Shown here: in pieces, positions 1 to 7,612 of the stretch
Position numbering within the stretch: position 1 is the stretch's first letter
How the letters are laid out: the number at the start of each line of letters is the position of its first letter
From: Verrucomicrobiota bacterium
GTDB taxonomy: Bacteria; Verrucomicrobiota; Verrucomicrobiia; Limisphaerales; AAA164-E04
Assembly (NCBI GenBank): GCA_027619545.1
Contig: JAQCFT010000013.1
Coordinates: 1-33,535 of the forward strand
Reading direction: 5' to 3'
Length of the DNA stretch: 33,535 bases
Notes under the pieces: generated by a model
What the model saw: only the letters and a program-made list of their open reading frames with translations
Database searches by the model: none
What the model was told of the DNA's origin: nothing
Program-made: the position numbers and the translations under genes

Positions 1-254
1 GACAGAAATGGTTTGCCTCCGTTTACGGGAGTTATTACCAAAATGACTTTTCTGGTTCGGGAGGCGGTTCTCAGGGGCGTTCGGACACATCGATGGGGTT
101 CGGGGCCGCTTTGGACTACCGCATTCAGGAATGGATGACCACCCAGTTCAGCTATTCCTTCGCCGATTTTTCAGCTGACCTGCCATTCTCATCGAGGAGT
201 TCTGTTGACTATCAAGTAAATCAGGTTAATCTATCCTCCAAATTTGGCTTCTAA
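1..254 (+). CDS. Outer-membrane beta-barrel protein, C-terminal fragment
   Basis: An open frame enters from the left edge (codons in phase with position 3) and stops with TAA at 252-254. The roughly 83 visible residues alternate polar and aromatic residues (for example the stretch around WMTTQFSYSFADF) and end in Lys-Phe-Gly-Phe. A terminal Phe after alternating beta-strands is the usual C-terminal signature recognised by the BAM machinery in Gram-negative outer-membrane barrels. The stop lies only 3 bp before the start of a Wza/GumB-type export gene, so it is probably co-transcribed with the polysaccharide export genes; barrels at this place in such clusters are often the outer-membrane component of exopolysaccharide export. 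Barrel nature is well supported. The specific role is inferred from context, and the N-terminus lies outside the window. Confidence 0.7.
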   Translation, partial: QKWFASVYGSYYQNDFSGSGGGSQGRSDTSMGFGAALDYRIQEWMTTQFSYSFADFSADLPFSSRSSVDYQVNQVNLSSKFGF

Positions 255-257
255 ATT

Positions 258-836
258 ATGAAATCCTTTTCCTATTTTTTCATTCAGCTCACACTAGGGA
301 TCCTTATGGTTTCTGAAAGCTTGTTGGCTCAGTCTCCAATGGCTTCTGATTATAAAGTGAAGCCGGAGGATTTGTTAAGTATCGAGGTGTTCAGAGAGCC
401 AGATCTGACGGTTCCAGCAGTCCGTGTTGAGGCCTCGGGAACGATTACCATGTATTTGCTCGATGAAATTCCCGTGGCGGGACGAACCGTGCGCGAGATT
501 CAGGATGATATTGCGAAGAGGTTAAAGGATGGTTACATCAAGAATCCTCAGGTCAAGGTTCAGGTTGAATTTACAGATCAGTTTTTTACAATTATTGGAG
601 AGGTGGTTATCGACGGGATGTACGAACTCCCCAACGAGAAAAGAATGGATTTGACCGAGGCTATTGCCAAGGCCAATGGTTTTACTCCGAACGCCAAGAA
701 ATCCCGAATCGAACTGTGGCGAAGCGGAGAAAAGAAGACTTACGATTTTGACGAGCTGCTGCAAATCAAAGAAGATGAGAATAAGATCTTCATTCGACCA
801 GGGGACAAAATCGTCGTGCCGGCTCGATTCTTTTAA
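258..836 (+). CDS. Polysaccharide biosynthesis/export protein (Wza/GumB family)
   Basis: This 192-residue protein begins with a signal peptide (about residues 1-25, ending LLAQS). A Poly_export/PES domain (about 31-105) starts DYKVKPEDLLSIEVF and includes the typical GTITMYLLDEIPVAGRTVREIQDDI segment. An SLBB-like beta-grasp domain (about 108-190) closes with RPGDKIVVP. Wza/GumB proteins form the periplasmic and outer-membrane channel through which capsule or exopolysaccharide leaves the cell. No lipobox cysteine is visible at the signal cleavage site, and the protein is short (one SLBB), closer to GumB/EpsA-type than to full-length Wza, so it may rely on the preceding beta-barrel for the outer-membrane pore. 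It sits 3 bp after the barrel gene and 24 bp before the chain-length/kinase gene. Family assignment is secure; the polymer is unknown. Confidence 0.9.
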   Translation: MKSFSYFFIQLTLGILMVSESLLAQSPMASDYKVKPEDLLSIEVFREPDLTVPAVRVEASGTITMYLLDEIPVAGRTVREIQDDIAKRLKDGYIKNPQVKVQVEFTDQFFTIIGEVVIDGMYELPNEKRMDLTEAIAKANGFTPNAKKSRIELWRSGEKKTYDFDELLQIKEDENKIFIRPGDKIVVPARFF

Positions 837-860
837 TCAACAATCCTATCTCATTTTTGC

Positions 861-3062
861 ATGGAACCGAACGCCCCATCTGGAAACACTGAATTTTCCG
901 CCTCAGAGAGCTTGAATCTGCGTCATTACTGGCATGTTATGCTTGAACGCAGGTGGCTCGTGATCACCGCCTTTATCTCGGTTTTCATCCTGAGCATCAT
1001 CTATCTCGTCAAGGCAACCCCGATCTATCAGGCGACAGCGACACTTCAAATCAACAAGGAGTCGAACAGTGTCATGGATATCGGGGCTCCGATCGTTTTT
1101 AATTCCAACGATCAGGAGTATTTGCAGACCCAATATAAGAACTTGCTCAGCCGCTCCTTGATTGAATCTGTGGTGGAGGATCTGGATCTAAAGAAGGATG
1201 AGCGTTATTCCCAGGCTCAGGATACCGTTCGAGCGGTTCAAGGAGACATCACCATATCCCCTGTGAGACTCAGTCGCTTGGTGGAAGTTTCTGTCGAGCA
1301 TCCTTCGCCCAGAGTGGCTGCAGAAATAGTAAACAAGCTTTTGCAGAATTTTTTGGCTCTCAATCAGGACCAGAAGCGTGATCGAGCATTGGATTCCTAC
1401 AACTTTCTCACTTCTCAGGTGCAGGGACTGGCGAACGATGTCCGCCAGGCTCGAAGAGCTGTTTTCGATTTTCGTAAAAAAGAACAAATGCCTTCTCTGG
1501 AAGAAAGTCAGAATACCCTGAAGGCTCAGCTTGATCAGGCCAATGCGAATTACCTGCAAGCACAGGAAGAGGCGGTTCAGGCTCAGCAGAGACTTGACAC
1601 GGTTAATAATTTGATTGCCGAGATGAAATCGGAAAACCGTGAGCTGGACATTTCTTCCATCCCTGAAATCGCGAGTTCCGTCATTATTCAGGGTCTCCGA
1701 ATTGATCGAGCAAGAGCTCAAGCCGAATTAGCCAAATTGGAGGAGCGATATCTGGAAAAGTGGCCTGCCGTCAAAGAGGCCAAGGAACAAATAGAGGAAT
1801 ATACCAATCGTATTCAGGAACAGGCCCAATACGAACTCGAGGCGCTCAAGACAGCCGCTCGTTTTTCGAGAGCGAAAGCTGATCGGGCCAAGGCTTCCTA
1901 CGAGTTGGCTCAGCGGGAGATGAGCCGCCTGAACGAACTTAAGGTGGAATATGACAACCTCGTCATGGAGCAGGAGCAAAGCGAGCAGATTTATTTGACA
2001 ATGCTTGGTAAAACTAAGGAAATGGATCTGAATACTAAGGACATGTACCAGAATCTGGTTATTGTTGACCAAGCCATCGTTCCGTTTAATCCCGTCAAAC
2101 CCAGAAAGGCTCTCACACTTCTTTTGGGGATGATTGGCGGCATGGGATTGGGTTTCGCTTTGGCCTTCTTCGCGAATTATCTGGATGACTCGGTCAAGAG
2201 TCAGGACGATGTAGAAACTTACCTCAAATTGAACTTTCTGGGGTATATTCCCAACATCAAATCCAATTCTCTGGTGGAACGCGATCAACAGGCGCATCTC
2301 CATCCGCAGTCCAATGCGGCGGAGGGATTCAGAACAGTCCGGGCAGCGATTTCACTCGTTCACAAATCGGACAAGTTCAAAGTATTGGCCTTCACCAGTA
2401 CGATTCCATCTGAAGGAAAATCGCTGGTCACTTCCAATCTGGCCATTGTGACCGCTCAGACAGGGGTCAGAACCTTGTTGATCGATGCCGACCTTCGTCG
2501 TCCATCCATGCACAAGGCATTTCAGATGCAGAGCCCTGTTGGATTATCAGCCTATCTGACTGGACAGGTGACAGATGTCGATGAGATCATCCATAAAACC
2601 GAGATTCCGAATCTGGATATCATGTGTTGTGGAGCGGTTCCCGATAACCCCTCTGAATTGGTCGGATCCAAGAAAATGGGAGAATTGCTGAACGCTGTGA
2701 GGGACAAGTATGATCGTGTTTTCGTTGATTGTCCCCCTGTTTCGGCTGTGAGTGATCCTTTGATGGTGGCTTCAAGAACAGACGGCATTGTGTTTGTCAC
2801 CAAATTCAACAAGATCCGTCGGGATCATGCACGCCGCACTATCCAGCGTATTCAGGATGCCGGAGTGTTTATTCTGGGGAATGTCATCAACGATATTGAT
2901 TTCGAAGGTAAGGATTCTTACTATTATTCCTACTACTACTACCAGAATCGCTACTACGCATCCTATTACAGTAACGAAAAGAATCAGAAAGGCGGCAAAT
3001 CTGACAAAGGCAACCTCGCCACCAAGGGAAAAGGCAAAAAGGATGACGAATCGGCGGCCTGA
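861..3062 (+). CDS. Wzz/GumC chain-length determinant fused to tyrosine autokinase (BY-kinase)
   Basis: This 733-residue inner-membrane protein follows the export gene. A Wzz domain begins at the N-terminus with a transmembrane helix (about 30-53) and continues through a long periplasmic coiled-coil region (about 180-390, rich in Gln, Glu, Ala and Leu). A GNVR-like segment comes before the second transmembrane helix (about 416-441). The cytoplasmic BY-kinase domain shows Walker A (STIPSEGKS, about 512-520), Walker A' (LLIDADLRRPS, about 540) and Walker B (VFVDCPPV, about 620). The tail holds a tyrosine cluster (about 687-704, at least ten Tyr) followed by a Lys/Gly-rich end. In Wzc and CapAB such clusters are the autophosphorylation sites controlling polymer length and export. 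The single-polypeptide architecture is the Gram-negative (Wzc) type. Very confident. Confidence 0.93.
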   Translation: MEPNAPSGNTEFSASESLNLRHYWHVMLERRWLVITAFISVFILSIIYLVKATPIYQATATLQINKESNSVMDIGAPIVFNSNDQEYLQTQYKNLLSRSLIESVVEDLDLKKDERYSQAQDTVRAVQGDITISPVRLSRLVEVSVEHPSPRVAAEIVNKLLQNFLALNQDQKRDRALDSYNFLTSQVQGLANDVRQARRAVFDFRKKEQMPSLEESQNTLKAQLDQANANYLQAQEEAVQAQQRLDTVNNLIAEMKSENRELDISSIPEIASSVIIQGLRIDRARAQAELAKLEERYLEKWPAVKEAKEQIEEYTNRIQEQAQYELEALKTAARFSRAKADRAKASYELAQREMSRLNELKVEYDNLVMEQEQSEQIYLTMLGKTKEMDLNTKDMYQNLVIVDQAIVPFNPVKPRKALTLLLGMIGGMGLGFALAFFANYLDDSVKSQDDVETYLKLNFLGYIPNIKSNSLVERDQQAHLHPQSNAAEGFRTVRAAISLVHKSDKFKVLAFTSTIPSEGKSLVTSNLAIVTAQTGVRTLLIDADLRRPSMHKAFQMQSPVGLSAYLTGQVTDVDEIIHKTEIPNLDIMCCGAVPDNPSELVGSKKMGELLNAVRDKYDRVFVDCPPVSAVSDPLMVASRTDGIVFVTKFNKIRRDHARRTIQRIQDAGVFILGNVINDIDFEGKDSYYYSYYYYQNRYYASYYSNEKNQKGGKSDKGNLATKGKGKKDDESAA

Positions 3063-3081
3063 ACAAGGCTGGCAATTGGGA

Positions 3082-4038
3082 TTAGGGAGTGGTTTGCGGT
3101 GTTGCCAGTGCTTTTGAAATGGTTGCGATGTTGTGCCCGACCCAACCTTCATAGGTACCAAGGTCGAACTTCATCCCTTTATAGGATTCAATTTCTCCGG
3201 TCGTTCCCAGAGCATCAGAGAAGAGTTCACCGCCAATTTTTGTGCCCGAATCTTCGCTGATGCGTTTGATAGTGGCCGGTGAAACACTTGATTCCACGAA
3301 AACGGCCGGGACATTTCTGGACTTGATAAAATCGACGATATGGATGATGTCAGCCAAAGGCGCTTCCGCTACGGTTGAGATTCCTTGGACCCCGACCACT
3401 TGCAGACCAAAGGCGTTTCCAAAGTAGTTGAATGCGTCATGACTGGTTACCAAAACCCGTTTTTCCGGGGCAATTCCGTTGATTTGTTCCATACCCCAGC
3501 TCATCAACTTATCCAGCCTTTTGATGTAAGCATCACGGTTGGCTTGATAGGTTTGCTCGCCGGAAGGGTCATGTTTGATAAGGATAGTGGTTATGGTTTC
3601 CACGCATTCCGTCCATAATCTCGGGTCACCCCAAATATGCGGGTCCCAATGCCCTTGTATGTTCTCTGGTTTCAATAACTTGCTATGAGCGATGTTATCC
3701 GTCACAGCAAACACGGCTTTACCTTGCTTGTTTAAGCGGTCCAGAAGATCTGACATTTTTCCTTCCAGCAGCAGTCCGTTGTAGAAGACAAGTTTGGCTC
3801 TGGAAAGTTTCAAGACATCAGAAGCAGCCGGCTTGTAGAGATGAGGGTCAACACCCGGCCCCATCAAACCTTCCACAGACACACGATCACCACCAATTTG
3901 TTTGACCGTATCGGTGATCATGGTCGTGGTTGTCACGATGTTGAGTGCCGCACCATGTAAACAACTGGAATTTAGGACAAAAAAGCTCATGCAAAACAAC
4001 ATCGAACGACCAAAAACCCAACTGAAGGAAGTTATCAT
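3082..4038 (-). CDS. Metal ABC transporter substrate-binding protein (TroA/ZnuA type)
   Basis: This 318-residue secreted protein has a hydrophobic N-terminal signal (about 10-32, with a possible lipobox-like SSC). It then has the cluster A-I substrate-binding fold: VTTTTMITDTVKQIGGDRV, then GVDPHLYKP. Metal ligands can be placed at His66 (DPHLY), His134 (DPHIWGDP), His200 (TSHDAFNYF) and Asp275 (LFSDALG). His at the third position is the TroA/ZnuA pattern, whereas PsaA-type Mn proteins have Glu there, so zinc or manganese is likely. No ATPase or permease partner gene lies in the window on either side, so it is either a solitary binding protein or serves a transporter elsewhere. It converges on the kinase gene with only 19 bp between. 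A palindrome resembling a DtxR-family operator lies 44-52 bp upstream of the start. Confidence 0.88.
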   Translation of the reverse strand: MITSFSWVFGRSMLFCMSFFVLNSSCLHGAALNIVTTTTMITDTVKQIGGDRVSVEGLMGPGVDPHLYKPAASDVLKLSRAKLVFYNGLLLEGKMSDLLDRLNKQGKAVFAVTDNIAHSKLLKPENIQGHWDPHIWGDPRLWTECVETITTILIKHDPSGEQTYQANRDAYIKRLDKLMSWGMEQINGIAPEKRVLVTSHDAFNYFGNAFGLQVVGVQGISTVAEAPLADIIHIVDFIKSRNVPAVFVESSVSPATIKRISEDSGTKIGGELFSDALGTTGEIESYKGMKFDLGTYEGWVGHNIATISKALATPQTTP

Positions 4039-4076
4039 GGTGCCAAGTTAGTGGAAAAAATAATTGAATCAAGAAA

Positions 4077-4095
4077 TAAAGTTAGACTAATCTAT
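4077..4095. promoter_or_regulatory. Candidate DtxR/MntR-family operator
   Basis: The core TTAG-A-CTAA (4082-4090) is a perfect inverted repeat around one base. Laid on the 19-bp DtxR/IdeR consensus (TTAGGTTAGSCTAACCTAA), the window 4077-4095 agrees at 14 of 19 positions by my hand count. It lies shortly upstream of the metal-binding protein gene on the minus strand, where a metal-responsive repressor would act. The site was found by eye and no regulator gene is in the window. Confidence 0.4.
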
Positions 4096-4144
4096 GTTTT
4101 TTAAGAAGCCAATTATTCCATGCCTGGCCTGACGAACCCTCCTG

Positions 4145-5440
4145 TTATTTGTCCTGAATACGATAAAGATGTGTTTTGCTGCGTAGGATCAAGGCCTGAT
4201 CGATAACGGCAGGAGAAGCCATGAATCCGGACCCCAATTCATTGATTCCAACAATTTCAAACGTTTCGGAAGCTTTAATGATGGTGGTTTTTCCTTCCTC
4301 ACTGAAGAGATATATCAAATTATTCCACAAAAGCGGCGAAGCTGAATAATTTCCACCCACTCTTTCTTGCCAAATGGGATTTCCGGAATGTGCGTCAATG
4401 CATGAAGCCACGCCTCCGTCGTGGATCATATAAATCTTATCATCATTGAAAATGAGGGAGGGTTTATTGGGAACGCTTCTTTTGAGTCGCCAGGAAACAT
4501 GGGTGTCAGTGACATTGCCTTTGCCACCTGGCTGAACTGCCCAAAGTTCACCTTTGGAAAATCCGGTGCAATAATAGATGCTATCATTGGAGACAGTCGG
4601 TCGAGTACTGGCTGAATGTCCGATTCTGGATTCAGTTCTCCATAATTCATTGCCTGTGATAGGATTGTAGCCATACAGAGCCTTTGATCCAATGCTTAAA
4701 AGTGTAGGGATTCCATTAAAAACAGCAACATGAGGTGTGGAGAAACCCTTGCGCCAGTCACCATCAGCCTCAGGCTTTCCGTTCGCATCCAGATCCATGT
4801 AGTCAATGGAGCGCTGCGTGCGCCATCTGGTTTCCCCGGTGGCCTTGTCGAGAGCGATGGTGAACTGGTGGTCGCTTCCATCGAAATTCATAATCAGCAG
4901 ATTGTTGTATAAAATTGGAGAAGATCCTGCACCCCTGAAATGATTGCATTCTATGTCATCTCGTTCCCATATTACCTTTCCGGTCTCACCGTCCAGACAG
5001 GCCGTTCCCGGGCTGCCAAAGGTGATGAATACGTGTCGATTGTCTACAACTGGGGTTGGAGAGGCATAGGAATTAAATTTGTGCGCAAATTGCGGGGCAT
5101 CAATTGTGAAAAGTTGCTGATCCATTAAAATCGCTCCGGATGAGGCATCTATAGCGATGGCGAAAAGGTTTTTTCCATCTTCGGAGGCGGTTGTGACCCA
5201 TACTTTGTCCTTCTGGATAACAGGCGAGGACCACCCCCGGTCATGGATAGGTGTTTTCCAGGCGACATTATGCTGTTCATTCCATTGTGTTGGAAGAGAT
5301 TTTGCAGAAGTGATGCCCTGACCGGTAGGGCCTCTGAACTGATTCCAGGATTCTGCTGTCAATCTGTCTGAAAAGACCGAGGTTACCCAAATCAACAAGC
5401 AGTAGCATAAAGAAAACTTTAAACAATCACCGGGTTTCAT
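4145..5440 (-). CDS. Secreted PQQ-like beta-propeller protein
   Basis: This protein of about 431 residues has a signal peptide (CLKFSLCYCLLIWVTSVFS) followed by the WNQFRGPTGQGI opening common in planctomycete and verrucomicrobial PQQ-like repeat proteins. Propeller repeats of the type ALDKATGETRWRT, YNPITGNELWRTE, CIDAHSGNPIWQE and CLDGETGKVIWER recur along the chain, one Trp-containing blade motif each. These proteins are periplasmic or surface-located. The resemblance to quinoproteins is structural, and catalytic PQQ ligands cannot be identified, so no enzymatic activity is assigned. The start is uncertain: ATG at 5440 puts Lys next to the signal, while ATG at 5452 and GTG at 5464 are in frame upstream. 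The gene stands alone, 106 bp from the metal-binding protein gene and divergent from the Cys-rich protein gene. Confidence 0.82.
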   Translation of the reverse strand: MKPGDCLKFSLCYCLLIWVTSVFSDRLTAESWNQFRGPTGQGITSAKSLPTQWNEQHNVAWKTPIHDRGWSSPVIQKDKVWVTTASEDGKNLFAIAIDASSGAILMDQQLFTIDAPQFAHKFNSYASPTPVVDNRHVFITFGSPGTACLDGETGKVIWERDDIECNHFRGAGSSPILYNNLLIMNFDGSDHQFTIALDKATGETRWRTQRSIDYMDLDANGKPEADGDWRKGFSTPHVAVFNGIPTLLSIGSKALYGYNPITGNELWRTESRIGHSASTRPTVSNDSIYYCTGFSKGELWAVQPGGKGNVTDTHVSWRLKRSVPNKPSLIFNDDKIYMIHDGGVASCIDAHSGNPIWQERVGGNYSASPLLWNNLIYLFSEEGKTTIIKASETFEIVGINELGSGFMASPAVIDQALILRSKTHLYRIQDK

Positions 5441-5605
5441 GGAAGGATTCATGACCGAAAGCACTTCTGGAGGCCAGCTTTTTTTGGGAAGTTATTTTGA
5501 AAATAAATTGAAATAATCTTGGTTTTCCGGTGTCATTACGTTTATTGACAGTCACACTCCGTGGGTGGACAGAATAGAAGAACCGAAACAAATAAAGTTA
5601 AATCT

Positions 5606-6439
5606 ATGAAGCAAATTCTAGCCGTATTATCCGTTGTTGCCGTCGTCGCCTCCTTGCAGGTGATTGGTGGTGACAAGAAGGGAGCTTGTTCCAGTTGCCC
5701 AAGCGCAAAAACCGCCGTGGGAGCCACTGCAGCAACTGAAGGTTCCGCATGTGCCGCATCCAAAACTGAAGTGGGCAGTGAAGCCAAATCCGAATGTGCA
5801 TCCGGATCCTGTGAAAAAGGCAAAACCGCCGTGGGTGAAACTGCCGCATCTGAAGGAGCCGCTTGCGACGCTTCCAAGGCCAAGGTTGGCACAGAGGCAA
5901 AATCCGATTGCGGATCCTGTGAAAAGGGTAAAACCGCTGTGGGCGAACAAGCCAAATCAGATTGTAGCTCCTGCGAATCTTCCAAGACCGCAGTTGGAGA
6001 AAAAGCCAAAGCAGAATGCAGCCAGAAAACACTGACGTTCAAGGTGGGTGGAGCAGCTTGTGAAGAGTCCTGCGGCAACTTGGTCAAGACATTGACCAGC
6101 ATCAAGGGCATCAGTACCGCTGAGTCTTGCTCTAAGAGCTCCATGACCAAAATTTCCTACGATCCTGCCACGGTGAAATCCGAACAAATCGCCGCTGCTA
6201 TCGTAAAGGCTGGATACAAAATCGAGGGTCAGCAGGTTTCCTTGCCTGTGGAAGGTATGGCTTGTGAAGCATGTTCAACCAAGGTTGGTAAAACCTTGAC
6301 CAGCTTGGAAGGTGTGATCAGTGGTTCGGCTTGTCACGAAAGCAAGAAAGCCACCGTGCTCTACGATCCTGCAAAAGTGAAAGAGCAGCAGATCGTTGCC
6401 GCCATCAATGGCGCCGGTTTCAAGGCTTCCGCTCAATAA
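5606..6439 (+). CDS. Secreted Cys-rich repeat protein with two HMA-like domains
   Basis: From ATG at 5606 the protein has 277 residues. A signal peptide (1-21, MKQILAVLSVVAVVASLQVIG) precedes a repeat region (about 26-140). Its anchor K-x-x-V-G recurs at residues 35, 53, 73, 91, 109 and 127, an 18-residue period with one 2-residue insertion, and each unit is bordered by one or two cysteines (11 Cys in all). Two HMA-like (heavy-metal-associated, ferredoxin-like) domains follow. The first (about 143-206) has C152-x3-C156 instead of the usual CxxC. The second (about 211-274) has the canonical G-M-x-C220-x2-C223. Each has a further Cys at a matching place (175 and 243). Copper or other soft-metal binding outside the cytoplasm is inferred. 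An in-frame start at 5561 exists but would bury the signal peptide. The neighbours are unrelated; a terminator follows. Confidence 0.85.
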   Translation: MKQILAVLSVVAVVASLQVIGGDKKGACSSCPSAKTAVGATAATEGSACAASKTEVGSEAKSECASGSCEKGKTAVGETAASEGAACDASKAKVGTEAKSDCGSCEKGKTAVGEQAKSDCSSCESSKTAVGEKAKAECSQKTLTFKVGGAACEESCGNLVKTLTSIKGISTAESCSKSSMTKISYDPATVKSEQIAAAIVKAGYKIEGQQVSLPVEGMACEACSTKVGKTLTSLEGVISGSACHESKKATVLYDPAKVKEQQIVAAINGAGFKASAQ

Positions 6440-6473
6440 GGCAATTTAAAATCAATTGAATCAAAATCAGAAA

Positions 6474-6501
6474 AGCGTCCTCTTGTGAGGGCGCTTTTTT
6501 T
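6474..6501. terminator. Bidirectional rho-independent terminator
   Basis: A 9-bp stem (6474-6482 with 6487-6495, one G-T wobble) and a 4-base loop are followed by a run of T to 6501 on the plus strand. On the minus strand the same stem is followed by TTTTC. It lies between the convergent Cys-rich protein gene and the YbeD-like gene, and the T run overlaps the latter's stop codon, so it can end both transcripts. Confidence 0.85.
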
Positions 6502-6772
6502 ATAGCAACATCTTTACGCCCTCAACTGATCGAATGGCTTGGTCTATTTCCAGCATTCGATCATGTGTTTCCACCATCAAAGAAACTTCAAAGCTGATGT
6601 ATTTTCCTTTTTTGGATCGATTGGCTGGTTGAAAAGCGATGTCCTCAAGGCCGATTTCAACCAAAGCCAGATTCAAGTTTTTATGAATGCCCATCAAATC
6701 CATGCAAATGACCTTAAAATGGCACTCGGCTGGGAACAACGATTCCTTTTCTTCTTTGGTCAACTCTCTCAT
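6500..6772 (-). CDS. DUF493/YbeD-like small protein
   Basis: This 90-residue protein aligns by eye along its length with the DUF493 (YbeD, UPF0250) family. It opens with FPAECHFKVICMD, has a central SKKGKYISFEVSLMVET corresponding to the SSKGNYHSVSITINA segment of YbeD, and closes with a short helix and VKMLL (VRMVL in E. coli). The family has an ACT-like fold and no firmly established activity. I chose ATG 6772 because an AGGAA Shine-Dalgarno (6780-6784) sits 7 bases upstream and because the family begins near here; the same frame is open to 6919, but the extra 49 residues look unlike the family. It is last in the minus-strand run after moaE, 168 bp downstream, and may have its own promoter. 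Confidence 0.75.
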   Translation of the reverse strand: MRELTKEEKESLFPAECHFKVICMDLMGIHKNLNLALVEIGLEDIAFQPANRSKKGKYISFEVSLMVETHDRMLEIDQAIRSVEGVKMLL

Positions 6773-6940
6773 GTCCGATTTCCTGAAATCTGGTTTAGTG
6801 GAGACTGCTCTTCTTTTCAATGTAATCCTTGAGGAAATGATGCAGTTGAAACGGTTTTGGTCAGATAAGATTTCGAGAATCTTTTGTCCTTCTTGCAGCA
6901 CATGGGATTTTGATCCCATTCGATCTCGACAGAAGCATTC

Positions 6941-7339
6941 TTAATCCCCAACAAACTGCGGGTGTTTCCAGATGGGCACCCGTTTTTTCATTTCGACGAT
7001 AAGCCATTCGCATGCTTGGAATGCTTCCTGTCTGTGAGGAGATGTCACTTCGACCCACAATGAGGATTCATTGACCGGGACATGGCCGATGCGGTGGATC
7101 AAACGGATGGATTCAATCGGCCATTTTTGTTCCACCTCGTCGAATATCAATTTGAACTGATGCACAGCCATTTCTTCAAAGGCCTCATATACGATGGCAT
7201 CAATTTTCCTTCCCTGTTCCCCCTCACGGACGATACCTGAAAAATAAACGACAGCGCCCATCTGATGACTCAGGGTTCGTGATGAAACCATGAGGCCCTC
7301 ATCAATGGGATCTTTGGTCAGTTCAATGGATCGTTTCAT
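6941..7339 (-). CDS. moaE: Molybdopterin synthase catalytic subunit MoaE
   Basis: MoaE is the large subunit of molybdopterin synthase. With thiocarboxylated MoaD it inserts two sulfurs into cyclic pyranopterin monophosphate to make molybdopterin, in the cytoplasm. The 132 residues carry the family landmarks: GAVVYFSGIVRE near the start, YEAFEEMA, IHRIGHVPVNESSLWVEVTSPHRQEAFQAC, and the C-terminal KKRVPIWK with the conserved catalytic lysines. Length is slightly under the usual 140-150. It lies 24 bp after moaD in the same direction, which is the standard pairing. No other molybdenum cofactor gene (moaA, moaC, mogA, moeA) is in the window. Confidence 0.93.
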   Translation of the reverse strand: MKRSIELTKDPIDEGLMVSSRTLSHQMGAVVYFSGIVREGEQGRKIDAIVYEAFEEMAVHQFKLIFDEVEQKWPIESIRLIHRIGHVPVNESSLWVEVTSPHRQEAFQACEWLIVEMKKRVPIWKHPQFVGD

Positions 7340-7363
7340 GATGACTAAAGTGATGCCCTGGAA

Positions 7364-7612
7364 TCAGCCACCTTGCACCGGAGGAAACAGGGAGATTTCT
7401 TCACCTTCAGACAGCACATGATCCGTAGCCACGTACTCCAGGCCAACCGCTACAAGCGTCGAGCGTTTCATGGATTCCAGTTTGGGAAATTTTTCGCGAA
7501 CCATTTCCATTGCTTGTTCCAAAGTGGCGCCTTCTTCCAGATCGATCCTGGTTGCCTCGCACCCGGTCAGATCCTTGAAGTAGGAGAAGAAATTGACTTT
7601 GATTTCAATCAT
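7364..7612 (-). CDS. moaD: Molybdopterin synthase sulfur carrier subunit MoaD
   Basis: This 82-residue ubiquitin-like protein starts MIEIKVNFFSYFKDLTG and ends FPPVQGG. The C-terminal Gly-Gly is the residue pair that is adenylated and converted to a thiocarboxylate for sulfur delivery to MoaE. The GEEISLFPPVQGG ending is diagnostic of MoaD. The frame is open upstream to 7738, but those residues lie within the end of the hpt gene in another frame and do not resemble MoaD. With ATG 7612 the gene overlaps the hpt stop codon by 8 bp (start 7612-7610, hpt stop 7607-7605), indicating translational coupling. Confidence 0.92.
   Translation of the reverse strand: MIEIKVNFFSYFKDLTGCEATRIDLEEGATLEQAMEMVREKFPKLESMKRSTLVAVGLEYVATDHVLSEGEEISLFPPVQGG

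Noticed and set aside
5545-5550. TTGACA upstream of the Cys-rich protein gene as a -35 box
   Set aside because: No acceptable -10 hexamer lies 16-18 bases further; the best AT-rich string is 22 bases away.
5604-6035. Long open frames on both strands across the Cys-rich repeat region
   Set aside because: They exist because the 54-bp coding repeat keeps other frames free of stops. They lack a signal peptide or family features, and the plus frame with signal, Cys repeats and HMA domains explains the region.
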